Source: Trichomonas vaginalis G3 (Eukaryota; Parabasalia; Trichomonadida; Trichomonadidae). From it: a stretch of DNA of 64,000 nt. The notes below the pieces were generated by a model, which saw only the letters and a list, made by a program, of their open reading frames with translations, made no database searches and had not been told where the DNA came from. Position numbers and translations under genes: made by a program. Shown piece by piece: positions 10,445-21,341 of the stretch. Each line of letters begins with the position of its first letter. The stretch's first letter is position 1. The stretch lies in the NCBI RefSeq assembly GCF_026262505.1, contig NC_067206.1:7034879-7098878 (forward strand), given 5' to 3'.

Positions 10445-12283
10445 TAGGTTTAGATTTTCATGAATTCAAAATAATCTAAAGCTGATTCTCCTGCATTATT
10501 TTTTACATTCGAATTTGCACCATGTGAAAGAAGAGTCCTGAATACTTCGCAATTACTAAGGCATGTTGCAATAAGAAGAGCTGTGTTTCCACCATTATTT
10601 TTTTCATTGATGTCAACACCATATGAAAGAAGAAGTTTAACAGTTTCTTTATTATTACGAGATGATGCAATATGAAGAGCTGTATTTCCATCATTATTTT
10701 TTTCATTAACATTTGCACCATGTGAAAGAAGAAGTTTAACTATTTCGCTATTATAAGATGATGCAATATGAAGAGCTGTGTTTCCATCATTATTTTTTTC
10801 ATTGATGTTGATACCATATGAAAGAAGAATTTCAACTATTTCTTTATTATTTTTTAATACTGCAAAGTGAAGAGCTGTTTCTCCGCGTTTATTTGTTTCA
10901 TGGATATTTGCACCATATGAAACAAGAAGCTCGACTGTTTCTTTACTATTATTTAATGCTGCCTTATGAAGAGACGTATTGCCACCTTTGTCTTTTTCAT
11001 TGATATTTGCCGCATGCGAAAGAAGATATTGGGCCGTTTCTTTACTATTATTGAATGCTGCAGTGTGAAGTGATGTTTCCCCCTCTTTATTTTTATCATT
11101 GACATTTGAACCGTGTGAAAGAAGGACATTGATTATTTCGTTATTACGAAGGCGTGTTGCAATATGAAGAGCTGTATTTTCATTTTTATCTTTTTCATTG
11201 ATGTTTGCATCATATGAAAGAAGAAGTTCAACGGTTTCTTTATTATTACGAGATGATGCAAAATGAAGAACTGTTTCTCCATCTTTATTTTTTCCATTAA
11301 CATTTGCTCCATGTGTAATAAGGACCTTGATTATTTCTCTATTACTAAGGCGTGTTGCAATATGAAGGGTTGTATTTCCATCGTTATTTTTTTCATTAAC
11401 ATTTGCACCATATGAAAGAAGAATTTCAACAATTTCGCTATTATAAGATGGTGCAATATGAAGAGCTGCGTTTCCATCATTATTTTTTTCATTAACATTT
11501 GCTCCATGTGAAAGAAGAAGTTCGACTATTCCTTTATTATTTTTTAATACTGCGCAGTAAAGGGCAGTTTCTCCCTGTTTATCTTTTTCATTGATATTTG
11601 CATCATTCAAAAGAAGAAGTTTGGCCATTTCTTTATTATTATATATTGCTGCTTTATGAAGAGCTGTTTTTTGGTCATAATCTTTTTCATTGACATTTGC
11701 GCCTTGTGAAATAAGAAGTTCAGCTGTATCTTTACTATTATTATTTACTGCAATATGAAGAGCGGTTTCTCCAAAATTATCTTTTTCATTGATATTTGCA
11801 CCATGTGAAATAAGAAGTAGGATTGTTTCTTTACCATTTCTAAATGCTGCAAGATGAAGAGCTATTCTTCCGTAATTGCCTTTTTCATTGATATTTGCTC
11901 CAAGTGAAAGGAGATGTTCAACTGTTTCGCTCCAATTTTTTTCTGCAGCAATATGAAGAACTGTCTTATCGAAATCAATTTTTTCATTAATATTTGCTCC
12001 AAGAGAAAGATAGTATTCGTAAAGTGAAGGAATATTAAGCAAAACTGAATAAATAAAACATACGTTAATATCATTAGTTCGATCGAAGTAAACTAATAAT
12101 GATTCAAGATTATTATGATCTGTGCAATATTTTAAATCGATCGCTAAATTGTATTCATTCATCAAGAATGTAACAAAATCAATATTGTGAGAAATAATTG
12201 CATAGTCCATACACTCTATGTTTGGTTTTTGAAATTTCAAACACTCGCTCATGATCTCTGGATTTCCTCCTAAAAATGATAGT

Positions 12284-14560
12284 TTAAGGATACCCTTACA
12301 TTGCGTAGTTAGAAAGAGAATATGATATTGTCATGATTGCTAAAGTTTTAGGCTCCAGAAATGAATATACATCAAACTGAAACAATTGATAAATTGAATG
12401 AACTTTTGAGAGGTTCTCAAATAAAAAAATTATCTAATTTTTTACAATATTACTATTATTTTATCCACATATGTATATATAGTAATTTGAGAAAACTTTT
12501 AGGAAAAAATAAGTTTAATAAAAATCTGAATTTTACTTGTTGTGGGATTGTTATTAATTGACACTCCAGACGTATTACTAATAGTTATGCGTATGCAATT
12601 AAAGTATTTCTGATGGACAAAATATGAGATTTATATCAGATAATTCATTTCTACTATTAAGTTATTCATTTATGAGTTTGCACTTATTCGCACTAAATAA
12701 ATAACTATTAAAAATTGTTTTAATTAATTGACACCATATAATAGAGTGAATTTTGTTTGATCAAACAACAATAGATGATAGATATAAAGCCAAGAAACTT
12801 GCTATTAATATGCTCTACTTGCTATTTCAATGTAAGTATGATATTTTCTAAATGTTTCGTTCAGATAACTTAGATATATTAGTCAAAATTTGAAATTTTA
12901 ATAGCACATATATTAAAAATAATTATTATTCATAAAAGATTAATGAAATAGTAAAAAAATCAATCAAATTATAAAAATACAACATTTAGAAGAATTCTTA
13001 TTATCCTTCAAAAAGTCAGTATTTCTGCTGTAATTTTCTACAACATTGTAGTTATTGCACTTTGTCTATGGATTTGTATATATGTTATATATAAATTATA
13101 TATCTAAACTGCCCATAAGTGCAATTTTTATATAAATTGTTTATTTCTTTAACAATTTCATATGAAATATGCTTTTTTAAGCGTATCAAAGCTGTGTTCT
13201 TAATGTGCATGGATATATCAAGAAAAATGTCGAAAAAAATGTGAATTCACAAATTCACTGAATTTTCACCGTTTTTTGAATTTTGCTACAGCACTAATAT
13301 TAAATAATACTAAAATCTTCTGTCTTTGTAAAAGAATAAATTCTGACAAAAAGTGCTCGTTTAAATTTAATGATCATCTGTATGACTAAGTGGTAAAAAG
13401 TGTTTATGACCAAAAAAGGTTACATGCTTAGTCTATTTTTCTGACAGGATACTCTAGATTTACATGATCTCTATTTCATATCTCCGTTTTTAGATTCTTC
13501 GACAGATTTTATGATAGAAAACCAAGATTAACAAATTTCCGGCATGTTAATGAAGAAATCTGCAGCTACCTCAATATTATTTCAATAATCAGTATCGTTT
13601 CTCTTACAATTTATTTTTTCTCAATAATTTAACAAGAAATAACAATACACACTTGGTTTTACGTATAAAAGCTAAGTGTCGAACTTAATCAACTTTACTT
13701 ACTTAGCAAATGAATATTTTTGTGGTTGCGAGTTCTGAATGCTGAAGTTTTAGATTTCTCTATAAATGATATCATTGCACTTACAATGTTGTTCCAGCCT
13801 ATCGCATAAATCATAGAAAATCCAAAAAAAAAAATAATATAAAGAAAATTCATGTCATGAAGTTCAAAAAATACCGTGTAACATTAAAATTTGTTATGCA
13901 TAATACATTTTAGCTATTATTGATTTTTTTAATTTTCGAGAAATTGAATGGTGAGTCCGATAGAGAAATTTTTAAAAATCCTAGTGCCTCATAGAAGTAA
14001 TTTCCCTCGTCTCCCATACTTCCAAATGTATGCATATGACATAAACTTTTATGCATTACACAAGTGGCCAATAATATCTATAGAGTAAAAAATTAGAAAT
14101 TTAATTTTTTTATATGATAGTTATATTTCAGATTTGCGAGCGTAACTTTTTTCTCCATGGCATACTTGTTTTAAGAGCAAATGATCAAAATCGTCCTTCA
14201 ATTATTGAAGGAGCTGATATCTTTTGAAAATTGAATTGAAAGGGTATTCAATTTTCAAATTTCCTCTCAATTTTGGAAACATATCAACTCTATGAATTAA
14301 CAATTATGTGCCTTCACAGTTTATAAGTCATATAAGGTGCTTATAAAGAAAAAAGTTACGCTCGCAAAATATGTTTTTTATATAGATTTCACATAAAATA
14401 ATTATGTAATTTCTAAAAAGAATATTTTTGTTCTTGAATATTAAAGTGTATTGTAGTTTAAAAAGTTTTAAATATGTTGCTAAAATTTCAGGTTTATAGC
14501 TCATGTCTAGCATGACTTCTTCGTATGCGCAAAAAATCTGACACGTAAGGGTATCCTTAA
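12284..14560. mobile_element. 2.27-kb TTAA-flanked DNA transposon, copy 2 (inside the ankyrin gene)
   Basis: Same ends as copy 1 (TTAA then GGATACCCTTAC; GTAAGGGTATCC then TTAA). The host gene shows the site before insertion: TTTATGTC-TTAA-ACTATC encodes L-C-L-K-L-S in frame. This supports a 4-bp TTAA duplication and a clean insertion. The copy is nearly identical to copy 1, with a few indels in homopolymers. No transposase frame is evident. Confidence 0.85.
14133..14368. mobile_element. 236-bp MITE-like unit nested in copy 2
   Basis: 22-bp inverted ends at 14,133-14,154 and 14,347-14,368, identical to those in copy 1. Confidence 0.55.
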
Positions 14561-15339
14561 GACATAAAAGTGTTATTTCTGAGTCAAATTTTGTTCTTAA
14601 AAATTTGAAACAATCAACTGCTCCATAGTAGCAACATAATTCAAGTAATGAATATCCATCAACAGAATGTGGATAAAATTTGCAGTTAAGTCTTTGATCT
14701 TCGTTGAATCCATCTCTTTCAGTGAATGAAATGAATCTTTTAAGGTCATTATCCATAATTGCATTGTAAATTGAATTTTCTGGGAAAATTTCTAGATTTT
14801 CGAGTTCCGTATTTTCGATTTCATTGGACTTATTTAAATTAATTCCATATTCTTTATAAAATAGACTGGAAAAAACATTTGGAGTATCTATGACTGTTTT
14901 TACATTATATTCATCAAAGATGAGTTTTGCAAGTTTCAAGTATGACTTTGTATAGCGGTTATTGTATGGAATGATATTAAAAATATCTTTTACAATATTT
15001 TCGGGAAGATATTTCTTTGAATCAATCAAGTTTGTTTTGATCATTTCGTAAATTGAGTTTATTTCTTCGTCATTTCTCGTCTTTAACTGATATAATGCAT
15101 TAAATGAATTGATATAGTATGCATAAATGTTTCTCAATTCACTGTACTCCTTTGGGACAATGTCAATTTTTGGCATTAAAAAATTTAATGATCATATTTG
15201 ACCAAACTGTTTTTATCGTTTTTTAAAATGTCACAAGCGATTTCTCTCATTTTAACAAGACAGTGATAGTATATATTGCTTCGGATAGACTCGACCCTTA
15301 AAAAAATATTATTATTTCAAAAACAAAACAAGTATTTAT

Positions 15340-17722
15340 TTATTTCAGTAAAGATGGGATATAAGCGACCAATACCGAAATGTTATCGCTGCACATTGAA
15401 GACTTACAAGCAGACTTCAACCTCGCAGCAATTTCAGGTCCGTCTGCTGCATCTAAAATAATTTTTTCTATTGTTTTCGACATCAAAGTATCGACGATAC
15501 TCATTGAAACAATGATGACGAATTTCATGTCTTCGGAAACATCCATTTTATATGTTTCCGCTTTCTCTTTGATGTTGTGGACATAATACATCGCTGCATC
15601 TTTGTCAGAACCAATGCTACCGTATGTGTTGTGCCGGGAACAAAATAAAGTAAATGGTAAATTGCCACAAATTTGAATGATTTTATTTGAGAACTTTACA
15701 AAAACCGCCATTCCTCCGACCGAAGAAACAATTAATTGCTTTCCTTTAGTGGAAAAGAATGCGGCTGAAACATACTCGTGTACATTCTTCATTTCTAAGT
15801 GATCCAAAGCTTCTTCGATACTTTTTTTCAAATTTTTATCCGAAATCCCGTATTTTTCAACATTATCTATCAAATAATTGGAGAAATAGTTTGTATTTGG
15901 ATAATTCTTGCGATTGTCAACAATACCTAATAACTTTGGATGCTTGTTGTCTTTAAATATTCTTGATATAATGATATCACCGAAAAAAGTTGGAAAAGCT
16001 ATGGTAGATGCATAGTATATAGAATCAGTAATGTATCTCTCATGGTATCCTTCTGATTTCGCTGATGTAAAATAAAATTTTCCGGTTGATGAAAAACGAT
16101 TTATTTGAGTATTGGTTAAATCAAGGTGAGTTAGTTCTTCTGAGACATTTAACTCATTTTGGAATTGAGTTGAAGCTAAATTAAGCTGTTTTAGATTAGG
16201 ATATTGAATGAAATTCGGAATATACTGAATTAGATTGAAAGAAACATCCAATGTTACTAAATTAGGACAATTAAACTTGTCTGGAAAGAATTGGATCTCA
16301 TTAAACGATAAATCCAATGAAATAATTGTATTAGGTAATTTTGGGAACTCTAGGAAGCGATTATATGATAAATCAACCTCTTGTAGGCTAGAAATAAATG
16401 GTATCTGTGATAATTTGTTGCAAGAAGCAACTAAAACAACTAAATTCTTATTTTCAGATAAAATATCTAGATTTTTCAAATTACAATCAGAAATAAACAG
16501 TTCTTCTAAGTTATATGGCAATTTTGGTAATGATTCTATTGGATTTGATGATAAATTCAGTCTTCCAATAGGAGAATTTATAATTTCTTGATTTATTGTC
16601 TTTAATTGATTCCCTGCCAACTGTAGATCGAACAAATATGGTAATCTAAACACAGCGGATGGTATTTCATCCAAATTATTGAAAGACAAATCAATAATTC
16701 TTGTTGAATCTAAAATATATCTCATTTCTATCTTTTGTATGTTATTATATCTGAAGTAGTAGTCATTTATCATATTTCCTTTGATCTGTGGGAACTTTTC
16801 AAGGTTGTTTCCCATCAAATAAAGATGGGCCAAATCAGGAACGTGATTTAACGCAAATGAGCTCACGTTGTTGTTAATAATATTAAATAGTTGTAGACAT
16901 GATGGAATATTCTTCACTTTTTTGATTTGATTGTTCTGTAAGTAAATTCTACACAAACAAGTGAAAGCATTGAAATTTGAGGGAAGTTCACAAATAAGGT
17001 TAAATGAAAGATCGATTTCGGTTACTGTAAATGGTAATTTCGGATATTCTGAAATTTGATTATGTGATAGATTTATACTTTTTAATTTAGGACAAATTTC
17101 TGCAAAATTTGATGGGAGAAAAGTCAGTTTATTGTCACGTAAATCAAGTTGCTGGAGAGACTGAAATGATGTGGATGGGGTAATCTCCTTTAGTATGTTA
17201 TGTTGTAGTGATAATCTCTTTAAATTGAATCCATTAGCGTTTAATACTTCAATTGAGTTAAAATCTAGTTCAATGTATTTTAAATTATCTGTTAGTTTTG
17301 GCATTTTCCGTATTTGATTATGCCCAGCATCGATATGCGTCAAATCATCTTTTAATTTTGGGAGTTCTGATATGTCATTATCGAATAAATATAGTGTAGT
17401 TATATGATTTTTGTCAATTATTGATTGAGGGAACCTTGAAATTGAATTATAAGAGAGATCTAACATTAATAATCCTGAATAAGTCAAAATCGGTTTTAAA
17501 ATCTTGTCTGGAATTGATTTAAGCTCATTCTTTTCGTAGAATAAGAGATTTTAAATGTAGGAGTTTCTCTGGTAATTCCTTGATTTGATTTCCATTTAAG
17601 TATAAATGAGAGATATGTGATGTTTCTGGTGAATGACAATTTACAATTGTAAGCCTTTTGTTTGAAAGGTCAATATATTTTATGTCAGGATCTAGTTCAG
17701 CAGCAGAATCAGCATTTCCCAT
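15340..17722 (-). pseudogene. LRR-PP2C protein gene (pseudophosphatase), one frameshift near its 5' end
   Basis: The start at 17,722 encodes MGNADSAAELDPDIKYIDLS; Gly2 is a likely N-myristoylation site. The reading frame changes once at about 17,540; downstream reading resumes as YEKNELKSIPDKI and then the long 715-codon frame (17,487-15,340). About 20 leucine-rich repeats (LxxLxLSxNxIxxxP) are followed by a C-terminal PP2C/PPM-like domain: LLGIVDNR for the usual G-x-x-D-G-H, LIVSSVGGMAV for A-N-x-G-D-S, FVIIVSMSIVDTLMS for x-A-S-D-G-x-W, and SDNISVLV matching the final D-N motif. Most metal-binding Asp residues are replaced, so phosphatase activity is unlikely. LRR-PP2C order recalls PHLPP. 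The shift could be a sequencing error or true decay. Transcribed divergently from the gene at 17,886. Confidence 0.8.
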
Positions 17723-17863
17723 TTGGCAAATTTAGAGAAAAAGTAAAAATTTTATGAAAATCCAAGTAATTGGTTCTATGACTATCTATTTTATTTTTAA
17801 TTTTTTTGATCTGATTATTTATTTTATATCACATGTCTGAACAATCATTTTTTCTACATCACG

Positions 17864-17873
17864 AAAAGTGACA
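17864..17873 (+). promoter_or_regulatory. AAAAGTGACA motif before the 17,886 start codon
   Basis: AAAAGTGACA ends 12 bases before the ATG. The same string sits before the genes at 57,592 and 58,560. Its proximity to three start codons suggests a core promoter or initiator-like element. The 163-bp gap to the divergent LRR gene holds nothing else recognisable. Confidence 0.5.
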
Positions 17874-17885
17874 AAATTGTAAAAA

Positions 17886-18599
17886 ATGGGAGATATTGAT
17901 ACTATATTTGAAAACAGTTGGCGTTCAATGTTTAATGCATATTTAATTCCAGAAGCATTCCCTGTTTTCGCTGATCTCAGTAAATTCGATGAAGAAGAAG
18001 AAAAAGCTGAAGAACAATATTTAGAATTCGATTCTCCTGTTTGTGCATTGAAACTTAAATCAGACCTTGAAACATTTGACGAAACTAGAGAAAAAGCACT
18101 AAATAATTTATTTGAAAAATTTGATTCATTTGATACTTCAATTGAAATACCAGCTCCTCAGTACTTCCCTGTAGCTCTCACTCCATTAGATATTATGAGT
18201 GCAGAAGGAAAGAAGTTCGAGGAGTCGAAATTACGTTCTGAAGAAATCAAAGCGCGTTCAGTAGCTGCAAGAAGCTCTGCTATGAAAACTAATAGAGAAC
18301 TACAAGCTGAAAAACTTGAAATGGAAAAGCAAAAGCGTAGAGAAGAAAAACTCGAGCAACTTAAGAATATGAGTCAAGAAGAACGAGAAAAACTTATTGA
18401 AAAACGCCAAAAATCAAGAGAAGCATACTTATCGACTAAAGCTAAGGCAAAGGAACAACAAAAGGAAGAAATGGAGAAAAAGAAACAACAAGATCTCAAA
18501 AAACAGAATGATAAAGAAAAGAAGAAAAAAGAGGAAGAAAAGAGGTTGCAAAAAATCAGAGAAAGACCACCAAGTCCAAGAAGAATTAGACTTCATTAA
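17886..18599 (+). CDS. Charged coiled-coil protein, function unknown
   Basis: 237 residues. The N-terminal third is acidic with hydrophobic patches (SWRSMFNAYLIPEAFPVFAD, then EEEEKAEEQYLEF); residues about 125-230 form one long Lys/Glu/Gln helix ending in a basic tail, RERPPSPRRIRLH. No enzymatic motif. The pattern fits small cytoskeletal or axonemal coiled-coil proteins, but I do not recognise a specific family. The ATG at 17,886 is the first in frame and lies close behind the AAAAGTGACA motif. The stop is followed by an AT-rich 3' region. Confidence 0.7.
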   Translation: MGDIDTIFENSWRSMFNAYLIPEAFPVFADLSKFDEEEEKAEEQYLEFDSPVCALKLKSDLETFDETREKALNNLFEKFDSFDTSIEIPAPQYFPVALTPLDIMSAEGKKFEESKLRSEEIKARSVAARSSAMKTNRELQAEKLEMEKQKRREEKLEQLKNMSQEEREKLIEKRQKSREAYLSTKAKAKEQQKEEMEKKKQQDLKKQNDKEKKKKEEEKRLQKIRERPPSPRRIRLH

Positions 18600-18720
18600 A
18601 AATCTTTTTTTATTCTTCCGGAAATTAAATAATATGTTATTTTTTATTATATAGTGCTTGCGTCAATCAAAGATTATCGTAATTTTGAGTTCTTTAAGAA
18701 AATTATTTAATTTGGCCGAA

Positions 18721-18756
18721 GGTGGCGTGCTTGCCCGAAGGGCAAGCGAAGCCACC
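18721..18756. repeat. GC-rich hairpin with GAA triloop
   Basis: GGTGGC-GT-GCTTGCCC-GAA-GGGCAAGC-GAA-GCCACC: an 8-bp inner and a 6-bp outer stem, enclosed further out by AATTTGG and CCAAATT. It lies between two plus-strand genes. The GC content contrasts with the surroundings. A terminator, an extragenic palindrome or a mobile hairpin are all possible. Confidence 0.65.
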
Positions 18757-18932
18757 TGAGGTCCCAAATTATGTTTGATCAGATCAGTAAATCACATAAT
18801 ACGCTTGTTCAATTTCCGAAATTCTCTTCCTTTGATTACATTTCCATTAAAGTATACCATATAAAGGTTCATTATGTTTGTTAACTAACAATGAAATAAA
18901 ATTCATGAAAAAATGCCATTTGCTTTTTTTTT

Positions 18933-20462
18933 ATGGTGCAAATCACTAAATTTTGCAATGAATTAAAGCGTGCAAATGTTATTACTGAATGTGGTGCATT
19001 TCGTATGAAAATTAATGACAGAACCATCAAAACAAAGAAGTCTTCCGCTATTTGTTTTTCAGATTTAATCAAAGAAAAGTATTTCATTGATAAATCAATA
19101 ACATCGATGGAAACATATCTCGATATTATATGTCAAGATTCAATTGATATCGTTTTAAACTTTATCGAAACAGGCAAACTTGAGTTTTCCGGAGACGAGT
19201 CTCATCTTCATGACATATTTGAAATTGGTAAATATTTTGGAAATCAACTTCTAACACAAATATATTGTGAACATGTTAAATCAGACGAATCTCTTACGAA
19301 TGAAAACGTTTTTAAAAAGTACGAAATTTTTGCTTTCGAAAATGATTCCACATCAATGAATGAATGCATTGAGTACATTTCTTCACACTTTTACTGTTTG
19401 AATGAAGAAGAAATAATTAGAAATTTTGTCAAGAATGGATTTGAATTTTGTGAAAAAATATTGACATCAAAACAACTCAAAATTGAAAATGAAGACAAAC
19501 TTAGTTTCATCCTTTTAGAAATATGCAAGATGAATAGATCATTATTTGATTTATTTGGATATGTCAATTTACAATTTTGTTCATCCAAATTTTTTGATGA
19601 AATTTATAATTTTTCAGTTGAAAACTCGTTTGAATCCAGTCTATTAACTATTTATAATGAAACATTGAAGAATTTTCATTCAAATATAAGAGATAATATT
19701 GAAATATCCAGTAAATCTATCACATCTTTCGAAAAACATTTAATTCAAAATAAACTAAAAGTATCAGATCAATCTATCAAATCTTTCGAAAAACATTTAA
19801 TTCAAAATAAACTAAAAGTATCAGATCAATCTATCAAATCTTTCGAAAAACATTTAATTCAAAATAAACTGAAAGTATCAGATCAATCTATCAAATCTTT
19901 CGAAAAACATTTAATTCAAAATAAACTGAAAGTATCAGATCAATCTATCAAATCTTTCGAAAAACATTTAATTCAAAATAAACTAAAAGTAACAGATCAA
20001 TCTATCACTTTTGAGTAAGAGAATGAAACAAGATTTGTAGAAAAAGTTTCTAAAGAAATTCAAATGAAAATGACTGCTTCATCTGTTGGAAATGGAAGTT
20101 TATCAAATATAATTTCTTACTTATATAATGATTTTTATACAAATAATGTACCTAATTCATGGTTAAGAGCTGATCTACAAGGATATCAATTAAAACCAAA
20201 TTCATATTTTATACGATCTGCATGCCATACTTCTAGTTTGTTGAGAAATTGGAAACTAGAAGGAATCAAAAAAGATGGTACAACTGTTGTATTAGAAAAT
20301 AAATCTTTTATTATTCCACTCAATGAAATCAAGGAATTTCCACTTCAAACTAATGATTATTTTGTTGCTTTCAAAATAACTCAAACTGGAAAGAATGCAA
20401 CGAATGGTGATCATTTCCTGATTAATGTTTTTGACTTCAAAGGTGAATTAATAAAGATATAA
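18933..20462 (+). pseudogene. BTB-BACK-type protein with C-terminal discoidin-like domain, one in-frame stop
   Basis: The first 361 codons (to the TAA at 20,016-20,018) encode a BTB-like N-terminus (SAICFSDLIKEKYFIDKSI, then DIVLNFIETGKLEFSG), a BACK-like helical region, and five 19-residue repeats of the type FEKHLIQNKLKVSDQSIKS. After the TAA the same frame continues without shift as ENETRFVEKVSKEIQMKMTA into a discoidin (F5/8C)-like domain: SWLRADLQGYQLKPNSYFIR, LLRNWKLEGIKKDGT, YFVAFKITQTGKN. Trichomonads have a large family of BTB plus discoidin-like proteins; functions are unknown, with ubiquitin-ligase adaptor roles plausible. The single stop could be decay, read-through or a sequencing error. 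If real, only the BTB half would be made. Confidence 0.75.
19725..20009 (+). repeat. 57-bp tandem repeat, five units, coding
   Basis: Five nearly identical 57-bp units encode SFEKHLIQNKLKVSDQSIK. The few differences between units 1-4 are silent (CTA/CTG). Near-identity at DNA level points to recent expansion inside the BTB gene, directly upstream of its in-frame stop. Confidence 0.9.
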
Positions 20463-20942
20463 CGATTTATTCGTGCATACTCTATAATAATCTCTTATAC
20501 AGCTTAAAACTCCTTATTTGTTAAAGTGATCTCATATTTAAATTAAAAAAATGCCTGTCTTTACATCATGCAATGTTTGTAAAATTTATGTGTTCAATAA
20601 CGAAAATAAAAAGAAGATATTAATTCATGTTCAATACTTTACTTCAGATAACAAATAGTTGTTCAAGGTGAAAAATTTAGGAGCTTAATACCCTGATAAT
20701 TCCGAAATATATGCTGTTCAAGGTGGAAATCAAAACATTTTTATGCAATTGCTGCTCGACATTATCAGTTTATTCTAGAGATTTTTTTAGGCAGATTGAA
20801 TGTAAAATAATCGTTTTTGCACCTTTTTTGCACTAGTAGAAAATTTCCACAAAAAATAAAGTAATATACATATTTGTTATTAAAATAATAACATTTAAAA
20901 CAAACAAATGAAAATTGAAAAATAAAACGCCGAATAATAGAA
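20463..20942. other. Spacer without a recognised gene
   Basis: AT-rich, no supported frame. GTTCAAGGTG occurs at about 20,661 and 20,733, a weak local duplication. Nothing else stands out. Confidence 0.4.
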
Positions 20943-21140
20943 TCAGTCAAACTTATGTTCAAAGAAACTCCAAGCTTCAAGATTATACAGTCTAAAAGAT
21001 TGAACAGATGTTAGCTGAGGAGATATAAATGTTTCACAAAGCTCACTCATTGCGTGGTCGAGTTCTCCGTCGATCCAAATTGCAGATGAGCCTCCGCCAC
21101 CAATAACTATTTCATTCTTTGTACTTGTCCAGACATTACC
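20943..21140 (-). pseudogene. TLDc-domain gene remnant (C-terminal end only)
   Basis: On the minus strand this reads GNVWTSTKNEIVIGGGGSSA, then IWIDGELDHAMSELCETF, then FRLYNLEAWSFFEHKFD and a stop. The order G-G-G-G-x-x-A-I-W-I-D, C-x-T-F-x-x-P-x-L and L-x-A-W-x-F is the typical C-terminus of TLDc domains (oxidation resistance and V-ATPase regulation in other eukaryotes). Homology stops abruptly at about 21,140, so only about 66 codons of a 5'-truncated gene remain. Confidence 0.65.
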
Positions 21141-21341
21141 GTAAAAAATGAGTTTATTAATAATAGTTTGACAAAATAATTATAATCGAATAATATCTGG
21201 CTAGTTCATGTAATATTTTTGCTGAATTTTTTATCTAAAATGATTTTTCTTTTGAATTCGTTCAAATAGAAATAATTTTTTTTGCAATATTAATAGTATA
21301 ATTAAATATTTATAAAATTACAATCAAATATATAGATACAG

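Larger units (their letters stand above)
10450..15176 (-). pseudogene. Ankyrin-repeat protein gene (DUF3447 type) split by a transposon
   Basis: The 5' part (15,176 down to 14,561) encodes the N-terminal helical domain, MPKIDIVPKEYSELRNIYAY to ...SEITLLCL. The 3' part (12,283 down to 10,450) resumes with KLSFLGGNPEIMSECLKFQ, then NIECMDYAIISHNIDFVTFL, and about fifteen 33-residue ankyrin repeats of the form GETALHxAxxxNxxExVxLLLSHGANVNEK. The 2.27-kb TTAA element sits between them. Taking out the element and one TTAA leaves one continuous frame of 817 residues, so the insertion is precise and young. Family knowledge: hundreds of such DUF3447-ankyrin proteins occur in T. vaginalis, with roles mostly unknown. 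A shorter 600-residue product starting at 12,252 could still be made from the 3' part. Confidence 0.85.

Noticed and set aside
10450-12252. The 600-codon ankyrin frame as a complete independent gene
   Set aside because: Its N-terminal domain lies across the transposon at 14,561-15,176 and the flanks join in frame, so it is the 3' part of one gene.
12361-12561. 66-codon frame inside TTAA element copy 2 as a transposase start
   Set aside because: Copy 1 does not keep the same open frame and there is no transposase motif; more likely non-coding.
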